A stretch of 64,000 bases of DNA from Bradyrhizobium iriomotense (GTDB taxonomy: Bacteria > Pseudomonadota > Alphaproteobacteria > Rhizobiales > Xanthobacteraceae). Under the pieces are notes generated by a model, which made no database searches, was not told where the DNA came from, and saw only the letters and a list, made by a program, of their open reading frames with translations. Numbering within the stretch: position 1 is the stretch's first letter; the number at the start of each line of letters is the position of its first letter. Below, in pieces: positions 52,684-61,373 of this stretch. Location: positions 1 to 64,000 of the forward strand of contig NZ_JAFCJZ010000006.1 of NCBI RefSeq assembly GCF_018130765.1, read 5' to 3'. The position numbers and the translations under genes were made by a program.

Positions 52684-53558
52684 TCTACGACATCCGTCAC
52701 GTCACGACCTACGAATACGAAAGTCCGGTCAGCTTCGCCCGCTGTACGCTGCGGCTGGAGCCCAGAAGCGGCAACGGCCAGGAATTGATCTCGCACCAGG
52801 TCGAGATCCGTCCGCGCCCCTCCGAGCGTAACGTTCGTCGCGACTTCTTCGGCACGCTGACCGAGAGTGTGGTGATCGAGGCCGCGCATCGCAATCTGCG
52901 CATCGACTCGCGCTCGCGGGTTTCTATCTCGCGCCGGCCGCCGGCGCGCGATGCCTCCAGTCCGACCTGGGAGAGCATTCGCGACTTCGCGTTTGAGGCG
53001 ACCAGCCTCGGGCCGTCTTCACCGGTCGGCTATGTCTTCGCCAGCCCGCTGGTGCCGGTGCTGCGCCCGGTCAGCGCCTACGCGGCGGAAAGCTTTCCGC
53101 CCGGCGAGGGCATCCTCAAGGGCGCGGTCGATCTCATGCATCGCATTCGCAACCAGTTTCGCTACGACCCCAAGGCCACCGTGATCTCGACGCCGCTGAA
53201 CGAGGTCTTCGACAAGCGCCATGGCGTCTGCCAGGACTTTGCCCATGTGATGATCGCAGGCCTGCGTGGGCTCGGTCTGCCAGCGGCCTATGTCAGCGGT
53301 TACTTGCGTACCATCCCGCCGCCGGGCCAGCCGCGCCTGCAGGGCGCCGACGCCACCCATGCCTGGGTCTCGCTGTGGTGCGGGACGGAGCTGGGCTGGG
53401 TCGATTTTGACCCGACCAACGACCTTCTGGTCGCGAACGACCATATCGTGCTCGCGGTGGCACGCGACTTCTCCGACGTCTCGCCGGTCGACGGCATCAT
53501 CGTCGGTTCGCCAAAGCAGAAGCTTGGCGTCGCCGTCGACGTGCTGCTGGTGGAGTGA
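52680..53558 (+). CDS. Transglutaminase-like cysteine protease/amidase
   Basis: A 292-residue protein with an N-terminal beta region (YDIRHVTTYEYESPVSFARCTLRLEP) and a transglutaminase core: Cys184 (RHGVCQDFAHVMIAG), His227 (DATHAWVSLWC) and Asp244 (VDFDPTND), so the catalytic triad is intact. The GTG start overlaps the ATP-grasp stop by 4 bases. It probably cleaves or transfers the amide or isopeptide bond made by the ATP-grasp partner. It is a separate, shorter paralogue of the core in the first gene of the operon. Substrate unknown. Confidence 0.92.
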   Translation: MIYDIRHVTTYEYESPVSFARCTLRLEPRSGNGQELISHQVEIRPRPSERNVRRDFFGTLTESVVIEAAHRNLRIDSRSRVSISRRPPARDASSPTWESIRDFAFEATSLGPSSPVGYVFASPLVPVLRPVSAYAAESFPPGEGILKGAVDLMHRIRNQFRYDPKATVISTPLNEVFDKRHGVCQDFAHVMIAGLRGLGLPAAYVSGYLRTIPPPGQPRLQGADATHAWVSLWCGTELGWVDFDPTNDLLVANDHIVLAVARDFSDVSPVDGIIVGSPKQKLGVAVDVLLVE

Positions 53559-53883
53559 CGGCGGCCTCCCGTCCCGGCCGCGAAGACGATGCAGGCGCAT
53601 GCGCCAGGCTGCGGTCCATTGCGCCGGCCTGTCGTCCGCGTCCGATAAAGCGAATTTGATTTCCGCGCCTGCGCCGGGCCCAACCCGACGGGTCGGCCCG
53701 GCTGCATCGCGCCGCGACCGCAACCACGATCTCGCAAGGCACAAGAGCAAACATAATTTACGTAATTGGGATCCGGGATTTGGTCACTCGGCCCAAGATG
53801 GGCTATGCTGGCCCTCGCGTCGAGGACAACAATGGAACGTCGGGAGCTGGCGTGGGACACCACCGACAAGCGGGGCTGCATCC
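53559..53883. other. Intergenic region, 325 bp
   Basis: It holds a GC-rich hairpin (53673-53702) that may end the transglutaminase operon and the promoter region of the HD-domain gene. An in-frame ORF extends across it into the HD gene, but its translation there resembles no protein family and it overlaps the end of the transglutaminase gene. Confidence 0.5.
53673..53702. terminator. GC-rich hairpin after the transglutaminase operon
   Basis: gccgggcc (53673-53680) pairs with ggcccggc (53695-53702), with accc / gggt continuing the stem around a gac loop. There is no T-run. It is the strongest stem in the gap. Confidence 0.45.
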
Positions 53884-54711
53884 ATGATGACGTTACCGAG
53901 ACTGGCGGCTGAATCCCTGGAGAGGTTGCTGGGCTCGTTCATGCGTCGCAGGTACGACGAGGACTCTGCAAGGATTGTTGAGGGGGCGACGCGCACAGCA
54001 CTTGAGTGCATTGGCAACAGTGACGCGCTCTACCACAATATCGAGCATACCATGCTGGTGACGCTGGCGGGCCAGGCGATCCTCCAGGGCCGCCATCTGC
54101 ATGCGCACCTCTCGGCAGAAGATTACACCCACATCCTGGTCGCCTGCCTCGCCCACGACATCGGCTATGTCCGTGGCCTGTTCGAGGAGGATGACGAGGA
54201 CGGCTTCTTGATCGATGCGGCCGGGACCAAGGTCTCTTTGCCGCGCGGTGCATCGGATGCCAGTCTCATGATGTATCACGTTGATCGGTCGAAGCTTTAC
54301 GTAGAGCAGCGGCTCCAGCCGGTCGCCGGTCTCGACAGCGAGCGCATTGCCCGCGCCATCGAGGGAACGCGTTTTCCGGCACGCGAGGGCCAGGACTACG
54401 ACGAGGACGCCTCGATCCTGCGCGCCGCCGATTTCATCGGCCAGCTCGGCGATCCCAACTATCTGCGCAAGGCCAACGCGCTCTACTACGAGTTCGAGGA
54501 AGTCGGCATGAACCGGCAGCTCGGCTACGACTCGCCCGCCGACATCGTGAACCGCTACCCACAATTCTACTGGAACAGCGTCGCACCGTACATCCAGACC
54601 GAGATCGGCTATCTCAACAAGACCGAGATCGGCCGGCAGTGGATCGCCAATCTCTACAGCAACGTGTTCCGCGCCGAACGCGAGATCTCGCTGTCAGGTC
54701 CGCAGAAGTAG
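53884..54711 (+). CDS. HD-domain phosphohydrolase
   Basis: A 275-residue protein with an HD metal-binding core: His51 and His55 in YHNIEHTMLV, and His91-Asp92 in CLAHDIGYVRG. The YHN..H...V...HD arrangement is like that of cyclic-nucleotide phosphodiesterases. The second half (ILRAADFIGQLGDPNYLRKANALYYEFEE) is helical and supplies a further Asp. It may hydrolyse a nucleotide second messenger or other phosphoester. The start at MMTLPRL is chosen since homology begins there; a weak gcgggg precedes it. It is transcribed separately from the operon before it. Confidence 0.8.
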   Translation: MMTLPRLAAESLERLLGSFMRRRYDEDSARIVEGATRTALECIGNSDALYHNIEHTMLVTLAGQAILQGRHLHAHLSAEDYTHILVACLAHDIGYVRGLFEEDDEDGFLIDAAGTKVSLPRGASDASLMMYHVDRSKLYVEQRLQPVAGLDSERIARAIEGTRFPAREGQDYDEDASILRAADFIGQLGDPNYLRKANALYYEFEEVGMNRQLGYDSPADIVNRYPQFYWNSVAPYIQTEIGYLNKTEIGRQWIANLYSNVFRAEREISLSGPQK

Positions 54712-54722
54712 GTGAGGCCCAC

Positions 54723-54798
54723 GTAGCCCGGATGAGCGCAGCGATATCCGGGGCCGGCCGCGCCACATCCCTGATGTCGCTTCGCTCATCCGGGCTAC
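54723..54798. repeat. Inverted intergenic repeat, family D copy 3
   Basis: gtagcccggatgagcgcagcgatatc and gatgtcgcttcgctcatccgggctac are near-complements. It begins 11 bases after the HD-gene stop. Confidence 0.85.
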
Positions 54799-54823
54799 GA
54801 CCGCCCATATCCGTGAGCAAACC

Positions 54824-55717
54824 ATGCAACAAAAAACCATCACCACGGATGTCCTCGACATCGCCTATCTCGACCACGGCGCGCCCGATGGCTGGCCCTG
54901 CATCATGGGCCACGGCTTTCCCTATGACGTGAACGCCTATGCCGCGGCTGCGCCGCTGCTCGCGCAAGCAGGCGCACGCGTGCTGGTGCCCTGGCTGCGT
55001 GGCTATGGGCCGACACGTTTCCGCTCCGCTGCAACGCTGCGCTCCGGCGAGCAGGCCGCTCTGGGCGCCGATCTCCTGGCCTTCATGGATACGCTTCACA
55101 TCGAGCGCGCAATCGTCGGCGGCTACGACTGGGGCGGCCGCGCGGCCTGCGTGGTCTCTGCATTGTATCCCGAGCGCGTCGTCGGGCTCGTCTCCGGCAA
55201 TTCCTACAACATCCAGAACATCGCCCGATCCATGGAGCCGGCCTCGCCGCCGGAGGAGGCGGCGCTCTGGTATCAATATCTCTTCCACGCCGAGCGCGGC
55301 CGCCGCGCGCTGGAACGTAACCGGCGCGGCTTCGCCCGCCAGCTCTGGGCAATGTGGTCGCCGACATGGACCTTCGACGATGCGACGTTCGAGACCAGCG
55401 CTGTGTCCTTCGACAATCCTGATTTCGTCGATGTCGTGATCCACTCCTATCGTCATCGTTACGCGCTGGTTGAAGGCGATCCCGCCTATGCCGCGATCGA
55501 GGCCAGGCTCGCCGCGCAACCCGCGATCCGGGTCCCGACCATCGCGATCGACGGCGACAGCGACGGCGTCAATCCCGGCACCGCGCACCATGCGCGCAAG
55601 TTCGAGGGCTTCTTCGAGCGGCGCGTGTTCGCCGGCGCCGGCCATAATTTGCCGCAGGAGCGGCCGGCCGAATGGGCGCAGGCCGTGATCGACGTGCGCG
55701 AGGCGGCCGGATCCTGA
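54824..55717 (+). CDS. Alpha/beta hydrolase, epoxide hydrolase/haloalkane dehalogenase-like
   Basis: The 297-residue alpha/beta-hydrolase has an Asp nucleophile (Asp102 in GGYDWGGRAA) in place of the commoner Ser, the mark of epoxide hydrolases and dehalogenases. The oxyanion region is GHGFPYDVNAY and the catalytic His274 is in GAGHNLPQERP. A lid domain spans about 130-220. It hydrolyses an epoxide, halide or similar electrophile in the cytoplasm. The next gene, a Rieske-FAD oxidoreductase, is 78 bases downstream and may share its transcript. Confidence 0.85.
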   Translation: MQQKTITTDVLDIAYLDHGAPDGWPCIMGHGFPYDVNAYAAAAPLLAQAGARVLVPWLRGYGPTRFRSAATLRSGEQAALGADLLAFMDTLHIERAIVGGYDWGGRAACVVSALYPERVVGLVSGNSYNIQNIARSMEPASPPEEAALWYQYLFHAERGRRALERNRRGFARQLWAMWSPTWTFDDATFETSAVSFDNPDFVDVVIHSYRHRYALVEGDPAYAAIEARLAAQPAIRVPTIAIDGDSDGVNPGTAHHARKFEGFFERRVFAGAGHNLPQERPAEWAQAVIDVREAAGS

Positions 55718-55795
55718 TTTTCGCGATCGCGGGAACTTTTCGCTCGTCCCGCCGTCCAATTCCTGAGTTGCGCGTCAAGCTGTCAGGAGGTGACC

Positions 55796-57319
55796 ATGAG
55801 CGAGGACAAGAAGCCAAGCGGGCCCGATCTGACCAGGGGCGCATCGCTCACCGAGTTCAAGGACGGCAAGCTGCTCGGCCATGTTGGGAGCGAAGAGGTT
55901 CTGCTGGTGCAGGCCGGCGGCGAGATTTTTGCGATCGAGCCCGCCTGCAGCCACTATCACGGTCCGCTCGCCGAGGGCCTCGTGGTCGGCGACACCATCC
56001 GCTGCCCCTGGCATCACGCCTGCTTCTCCTTGCGCACAGGCGAGGCCACCCGTCCGCCGGCGTTGAATGCGCTGGCGGTATGGGAAGTGACACGGAACCA
56101 GGACAGGATTTTGGTTCAGCGCAAGCGCGAAGCACCGAAGCCGTCGGCAGCGTACCGCAGTGCGCCGACATCCGAAAAATTCGTCATCGTCGGCGGCGGC
56201 GCCGCCGGCTTTGCCGCAGCCGAGACGCTCCGGCGCGAAGGCTTTGCCGGCGCCATCACCATGCTGAGCAATGACGGCGCAATGCCGGTCGACCGTCCTA
56301 ACCTCTCCAAGGATTATCTCGCTGGCAACGCGCCGGAGGATTGGCTGCCGCTGCGGGGAGAGGACTATTATCAGAGCGCCGGCATCGATCTCAGGCTCAG
56401 CACGAACGTTGCGGCGATCGATCCAAGGGCCCGCAGCGTGACCCTCGGCAATGGCGACAGCCTGCCGTTCGACCGGCTACTGCTCGCGACCGGCGCCGAA
56501 CCCGTCAAGCTGCAGATCCCGGGTGCGGAGCAGCCGCACGTCCACATTTTGCGCTCCGTCGCCGACAGCCGCGCCATCATCAAGGCCGCCGGCAGTGCGA
56601 AGCGCGCGCTGGTGATCGGTGCCAGCTTCATCGGCCTGGAAGTTGCGGCGTCCTTGCGGGCGCGCAAGCTCGACGTGCACGTGGTTGCGCCGGAGGAGCG
56701 ACCGATGCAGAAGGTGCTCGGGTCCGAGATGGGCGACTTCATTCGCACGCTGCATGAAGAGAACGGCGTCAAGTTCCACCTCGAGGACATTGTGGAGAGG
56801 CTGGACGGCACCCGCGCCACGCTGAAGAGCGGCGCCGTCATCGAGGCGGACCTGGTCGTGGTCGGCATTGGCGTCAGGCCGCGCATTGCGCTGGCCGAGC
56901 AGGCGGGCCTTGCCGCCGATCGCGGCGTCAGCGTGACTGAATATCTCGAAACCAGTGTCGCCGGCGTCTTCGCCGCCGGCGACATTGCGCGCTGGCCTGA
57001 TCCGCATTCGCGGCATACCATCCGCGTCGAGCATTGGGTGGTGGCGGAGCGCCAGGGCCAGACCGCGGCGCGCAACATGCTCGGCAGGCGCGAACGCTTC
57101 GACGCAGTGCCGTTCTTCTGGTCCCAGCATTACGACGTCCCGATCAACTATGTCGGTCACGCCGAGAGCTTCGACGAGGTCGCTATCGACGGCAGCATCT
57201 CCGGCAAGGACTGCCTGCTGAAGTACCGCAAGGGCGGCCACGTGCTTGCGGTCGCTTCAATTTATCGCGATCTCGACAATCTCAAGGCCGAGCTCGAAAT
57301 GGAGCGCTCGCGCGGATGA
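55796..57319 (+). CDS. Rieske-FAD oxidoreductase (AIFM3/ferredoxin reductase-like fusion)
   Basis: A 507-residue fusion. Residues about 15-115 form a Rieske [2Fe-2S] domain with C51-x-H53 and C70-x2-H73 (ACSHYHGP, CPWHHACF). Residues about 125-507 form an FAD/NAD(P)-dependent pyridine-nucleotide disulfide oxidoreductase: VIVGGGAAGFAAAETLRREG, LLLATGAEP, LVIGASFIGLEVAASLRAR and GVFAAGDIARWPD. Such fusions (as in eukaryotic AIFM3) move electrons from NAD(P)H to an iron-sulfur or oxygenase partner. I start at ATG 55796 since aggagg is 6-11 bases upstream; GTG at 55790 overlaps that site. No oxygenase partner is adjacent. Confidence 0.9.
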   Translation: MSEDKKPSGPDLTRGASLTEFKDGKLLGHVGSEEVLLVQAGGEIFAIEPACSHYHGPLAEGLVVGDTIRCPWHHACFSLRTGEATRPPALNALAVWEVTRNQDRILVQRKREAPKPSAAYRSAPTSEKFVIVGGGAAGFAAAETLRREGFAGAITMLSNDGAMPVDRPNLSKDYLAGNAPEDWLPLRGEDYYQSAGIDLRLSTNVAAIDPRARSVTLGNGDSLPFDRLLLATGAEPVKLQIPGAEQPHVHILRSVADSRAIIKAAGSAKRALVIGASFIGLEVAASLRARKLDVHVVAPEERPMQKVLGSEMGDFIRTLHEENGVKFHLEDIVERLDGTRATLKSGAVIEADLVVVGIGVRPRIALAEQAGLAADRGVSVTEYLETSVAGVFAAGDIARWPDPHSRHTIRVEHWVVAERQGQTAARNMLGRRERFDAVPFFWSQHYDVPINYVGHAESFDEVAIDGSISGKDCLLKYRKGGHVLAVASIYRDLDNLKAELEMERSRG

Positions 57320-57477
57320 TGCACCGTATTCTCCGGCCAGGATCCGGGACGCCCGGAACGTCGTTCGGTTCCGCATCCCGCACGTATAGATTGCATGCGG
57401 CGCCAAAAAAGGGGAAAACTTGCCGACCTTGATTCTGCATCACTCCCCGTGGAGGCGATGTTCCCCGCGGTAGCGAT

Positions 57478-60114
57478 ATGGGCACGGCGATCAGGACCGT
57501 GAATTCGTCGTTCAGCATCATCGGCGTGCTGATGGCCTTCGGCGTCGGCAGCGCGGCGCTGCTTGCGGCCGGACATCGGGACTATCCGGAACTCCACACC
57601 GTTCTCGACACCAGCATAGCGCTCATCACGGCGCTGCTGGCACTGCTGTTCTGGGACATGGGCGCCCGCACCAAGCAGTCGCTCCTCAAGCGGCTCGCCA
57701 TCGCTTTCGGCGTCACCTTCGTGCTGGAATTCCTCCATGTCCTCGTGATCGTGGAATGGTCGGGGGCGCTGGCGTTCCTCATGCAGTTGCGGGAATTTCT
57801 CCGGCCTGCGACATGGCCGCCGGCGGCCCACATCCTTGCGATCGGCATTCTCGCCGCGATCTGGTCGTCGCGACGGGATCGGGGCGGAATGCCGGCCTTT
57901 GCGCTGTTCATGGCGGTCGTCGCCGTGCTGCTGGTTGCGATCTTCCAGCGCCTTCCGCCCTATCGCCCGCCGGGCCTGTTCGAGATCACGCGTCCGGTGC
58001 TGATCCTGGCGCCGCCATTGTGGGCGCTCACCGGCATTCTATGCTGGCGGCTGCGCAAGGCGGACCGCATCTTCGCGCCGCTGGCGCTGATGGGCGCCGT
58101 CGTTCTGGTCGGCCATGTCGCCATGCTGTATTCGCAGGCACCGCACGACACCGAGGCGATGGTCGCTCACCTCGGCAAGGTCGCGGGGCGCCTCGTCCTG
58201 CTGCTCTCGATGATGCGGTTGGCTTCATCGGACATGCTGGAGCGCATGCGGGCGGAAGCCCAGCTCGCGCGCCTGAACGAAAATCTGGAAGTCCGGGTCG
58301 AGGAGAGGACGGCGGAGCTCGCAGCCGCCAACTATGCCCTGGAATCCGAGATTCTCGTGCGCCGGCACGCCGAGCAGAAGGCCCAGGCCCAGCTCGCCCG
58401 GTTGAGCCTGCTACACCAGATCACCCGTGCGATCGGCGACCGGCAGGACCTCAGGAGCATCTTCCAGGTGGTGATCCGCAGTCTCGAGGACCAGTTGCCG
58501 GTGGATTTCGCCTGCCTGTGCTTTCACGATACGGTCGATCACGCGCTGACGGTGGAATGCGTCGGGGTCAAGAGCGGCGCGCTCGCGCTGGAGCTTGCGA
58601 TGCCGGAGCGCTCGCGGATCGACATCGACGAGAACGGTCTTTCGCGGTGCGTGCTGGGCCAGCTCGTCTACGAGCCGGATATTACGCGATCGCTGTTTCC
58701 GTTCCCGATGCGGCTTGCCCGCGGCGGGTTGCGTGCGATGGTGCTGGCCCCGCTCCAGGTGGAGAGCCGGGTGTTCGGCGTCCTCGTCGCGGCCCGGAAG
58801 GATAAGGAGAGCTTCAGCAGCGGCGAATGCGAGTTCCTGCGGCAGCTCAGCGAGCATGTCGCGCTCGCAGCTCATCAGGCGCAGCTCCACGGCGCGCTTC
58901 AGCAGGCCTATGAGGACCTGCGGCAGACTCAGCAGGCGGTGATGCAGCAGGAGCGGCTGCGTGCCCTCGGGCAGATGGCCAGCGGCATCGCGCACGACAT
59001 CAACAATGCGCTCTCGCCGGTTTCGCTCTACACGCAATCCCTGCTGGAGGTGGAGCCGAACCTCAGCGCGCGCACGCGTGAATATCTGGAGACGATCCAG
59101 CGGGCGGTCGAAGACGTCGCCCATACGGTCGCGCGCATGCGCGAATTCTACCGCCAGCGCGAGCCGCAGCTGACGCTGATGCCGGTCCGGCTCAACGAGC
59201 TGGTGCAGCAAGTCGTAGACCTGACGCGGGCGCGCTGGAGCGACATGCCGCAGATTCGCGGAACCGTGATCAATTTGCGCAGCGAGCTTGCCGGGCAATT
59301 ACCCGAGGTTTCCGGCGTCGAGAGCGAAATCCGCGAGGCATTGATCAATCTCATCTTCAACGCCGTCGATGCGCTGCCCGGCGGCGGCACGCTGACGCTG
59401 CGCACGAAGGTGCTGCGCGGCGCGGGCGGCCAGGGTCAGGGCCAGGACCAGGTTCGGGTCGAGGTCGGCGACGACGGCGTCGGCATGAACGAGGAAACCC
59501 GCCGGCGCTGCCTCGAGCCGTTCTTTACGACGAAGGGAGAGCGCGGCACCGGATTGGGCCTCGCCATGGTCTATGGCGTCGCCAGGCGTCACAACGCCGA
59601 CATCGACATCGACAGCGCGGTCGGCCGCGGGACTATCGTCTCGCTGAACTTTCCGGTGCCGGAAGCGCCGTCCGGCGCGCCGTCGCGGGACATGCCCGAG
59701 CCGGCGAGGCCGGGGCGGTTGCGGCTGCTGCTGGTCGACGACGATCCGATGCTGCTCCGGTCGTTGTGCAGCACGCTGGAAGCGGAGGGGCACGTTATCG
59801 TGACGGCCAATGACGGCGCGGCGGGAATCGAGGCGTTCCGCGCCGCCACCGAGCGTGGCGAGACCTTCGCGGCCGTGATCACCGATCTCGGCATGCCGAA
59901 TGTCGACGGACGCAAGGTGGCGAGCGCGGTCAAGGGCATGTCGTCCACGACGCCCGTGATCATGTTGACCGGCTGGGGCAAGCGCCTCACCGCCGAAGAC
60001 GACATTCCGCCGCATGTCGATTACGTCCTCAGCAAGCCGCCGAAGCTTCGCGAATTGCGCGAGACGCTGGTACGATGCTGCGGCCCGGCGGCGCGTGAAG
60101 CGGAGGCAGGATAG
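57478..60114 (+). CDS. Membrane hybrid histidine kinase (MASE-like, GAF, HisKA, HATPase, REC)
   Basis: The 878-residue sensor kinase has about seven or eight N-terminal membrane segments (1-250, MASE-like), a coiled coil (255-310), and a GAF-type domain (about 325-475). HisKA follows with phospho-His506 (SGIAHDINNALSPVSLY), then HATPase (N box EALINLIFNAVDAL near 620; GVGMNEETRRRCLEPFFTTKGERGTGLGLAMVYG). A C-terminal receiver has Asp803 (ITDLGMPNVDGRK). It signals via phosphotransfer. The next gene encodes a receiver-kinase that may receive the phosphate or act beside it. The signal sensed is unknown. Confidence 0.9.
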   Translation: MGTAIRTVNSSFSIIGVLMAFGVGSAALLAAGHRDYPELHTVLDTSIALITALLALLFWDMGARTKQSLLKRLAIAFGVTFVLEFLHVLVIVEWSGALAFLMQLREFLRPATWPPAAHILAIGILAAIWSSRRDRGGMPAFALFMAVVAVLLVAIFQRLPPYRPPGLFEITRPVLILAPPLWALTGILCWRLRKADRIFAPLALMGAVVLVGHVAMLYSQAPHDTEAMVAHLGKVAGRLVLLLSMMRLASSDMLERMRAEAQLARLNENLEVRVEERTAELAAANYALESEILVRRHAEQKAQAQLARLSLLHQITRAIGDRQDLRSIFQVVIRSLEDQLPVDFACLCFHDTVDHALTVECVGVKSGALALELAMPERSRIDIDENGLSRCVLGQLVYEPDITRSLFPFPMRLARGGLRAMVLAPLQVESRVFGVLVAARKDKESFSSGECEFLRQLSEHVALAAHQAQLHGALQQAYEDLRQTQQAVMQQERLRALGQMASGIAHDINNALSPVSLYTQSLLEVEPNLSARTREYLETIQRAVEDVAHTVARMREFYRQREPQLTLMPVRLNELVQQVVDLTRARWSDMPQIRGTVINLRSELAGQLPEVSGVESEIREALINLIFNAVDALPGGGTLTLRTKVLRGAGGQGQGQDQVRVEVGDDGVGMNEETRRRCLEPFFTTKGERGTGLGLAMVYGVARRHNADIDIDSAVGRGTIVSLNFPVPEAPSGAPSRDMPEPARPGRLRLLLVDDDPMLLRSLCSTLEAEGHVIVTANDGAAGIEAFRAATERGETFAAVITDLGMPNVDGRKVASAVKGMSSTTPVIMLTGWGKRLTAEDDIPPHVDYVLSKPPKLRELRETLVRCCGPAAREAEAG

Positions 60115-60120
60115 AGTGTG

Positions 60121-61236
60121 ATGCCAACGACAGGCTCGAAGGCCCGCATTCTCGTGGTCGACGATGAAGCGGCTCAGATGAAGGCGCTGTGCGACACGCT
60201 GCCGGGTGCGGATTACGAGCCGGTCGGCTTCTCGGATGGGCCTTCCGCCCTGGCGGAGTTGCGGCGCACCAGGTGTGACCTGTTGCTGGCCGACCTGATG
60301 ATGCCGGGCATGGGCGGCATCGAGCTGCTGCGGGCCGCGCAGGAGATCGATCCGGACCTCGTCGGCATCATCATGACCGGCGATGGGACCATCGCGACCG
60401 CGGTCGAGGCCATGAAGGCGGGCGCGCTCGATTACATTCTCAAGCCGTTCAGGCTCAGCGTGGTCATTCCCGTGCTGGAGCGCGCGCTGGCGGTGCGGCG
60501 TCTTCGGCTCGAGAACGCCGAGTTGGCGCAGCGTGTGCGCGAGCGCACGCTCGAGCTCGAAGCTGCGAACCGCGAGCTCGAGGCATTCTCCTATTCCGTC
60601 GCGCACGATCTGCGCGGTCCGCTCTCGGTCATCGTCGGATATGCAGAGACATTGGTCGAGGACCATTCCGCGGAGTGGCCGGACCAGCCGCGGGAGCTGG
60701 TCGGCGCGATCATGGCGAGCGGCGAGCACATGCAGCGCCTGATCGACGGGCTGTTGCGGCTGTCGAAGCTCGGCCGCCAACCGCTGTCGAAGGGCCCGGT
60801 CGAGGTCGGGGCACTGGTCCACGAGGTCGTGGACGAATTGCGCCGGCAGCACGCGGGCCGCGAGGTCGTCGTCAATGTCGGCGACATTCCCGATTGCGTC
60901 GGCGACCGGGCGATGCTGCGGCAGGTCCTCGTCAATCTGGTGTCCAACGCCTTCAAGTTCACCCGCGCCCGCGAGAAACCGCTGATCACCGTGATCGGCT
61001 GGACCGAGGCCGGCGAAAGGATCTATTGCGTGCGCGACAATGGAGCCGGCTTCGACGTGCAGCAGGCCGACAAGCTGTTCGCGGCATTTCAGCGGTTTCA
61101 CGATCCCGATCAATACGAGGGCACCGGGATCGGCCTGTCGATCGCGTCGCGCATTGTGCAGCGCCACGGCGGGCGCATCTGGGCCAGTGCCGAGGTCGGC
61201 AAGGGCGCCGCGTTCTACTTCGGCATACCTGGCTGA
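60121..61236 (+). CDS. Response-regulator/histidine-kinase fusion (REC-HisKA-HATPase)
   Basis: The 371-residue cytoplasmic protein has an N-terminal receiver (RILVVDDEAAQMK; Asp58 in LLADLMMPGMGG; Lys in ILKPF), a coiled-coil linker, HisKA with His162 (FSYSVAHDLRGPLSVIVGYAE), and HATPase ending GTGIGLSIASRIVQRHGGRIWASAEVGKG. The order REC-then-kinase, without a DNA-binding domain, is that of phytochrome-associated and phosphorelay proteins. It starts 6 bases after the hybrid kinase; GTG 60118 directly before the ATG is an alternative. No DNA-binding regulator is adjacent, so the output is elsewhere. Confidence 0.9.
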   Translation: MPTTGSKARILVVDDEAAQMKALCDTLPGADYEPVGFSDGPSALAELRRTRCDLLLADLMMPGMGGIELLRAAQEIDPDLVGIIMTGDGTIATAVEAMKAGALDYILKPFRLSVVIPVLERALAVRRLRLENAELAQRVRERTLELEAANRELEAFSYSVAHDLRGPLSVIVGYAETLVEDHSAEWPDQPRELVGAIMASGEHMQRLIDGLLRLSKLGRQPLSKGPVEVGALVHEVVDELRRQHAGREVVVNVGDIPDCVGDRAMLRQVLVNLVSNAFKFTRAREKPLITVIGWTEAGERIYCVRDNGAGFDVQQADKLFAAFQRFHDPDQYEGTGIGLSIASRIVQRHGGRIWASAEVGKGAAFYFGIPG

Positions 61237-61373
61237 ACTGTGCGGCCCGTCGCATTCGATCTTGATTTGCGTCAATGTTGTTGCCGGTGACGGTGCTCTG
61301 CTGGCTGTCGTCCCGGCACGGTGCGTGCTATTCTGGCGTGTGCCCCCGGGCTCCGCATGCAGGAGTGGCCGCC

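Noticed and set aside
53266..53883. N-terminal extension of the HD gene by 206 codons
   Set aside because: It would overlap the end of the second transglutaminase in another frame and cross a GC-rich hairpin; the translation has no resemblance to a protein domain.
59299..61275. 658-codon open frame on the minus strand
   Set aside because: It covers the ends of two recognised kinase genes on the plus strand; no domain is visible in it.
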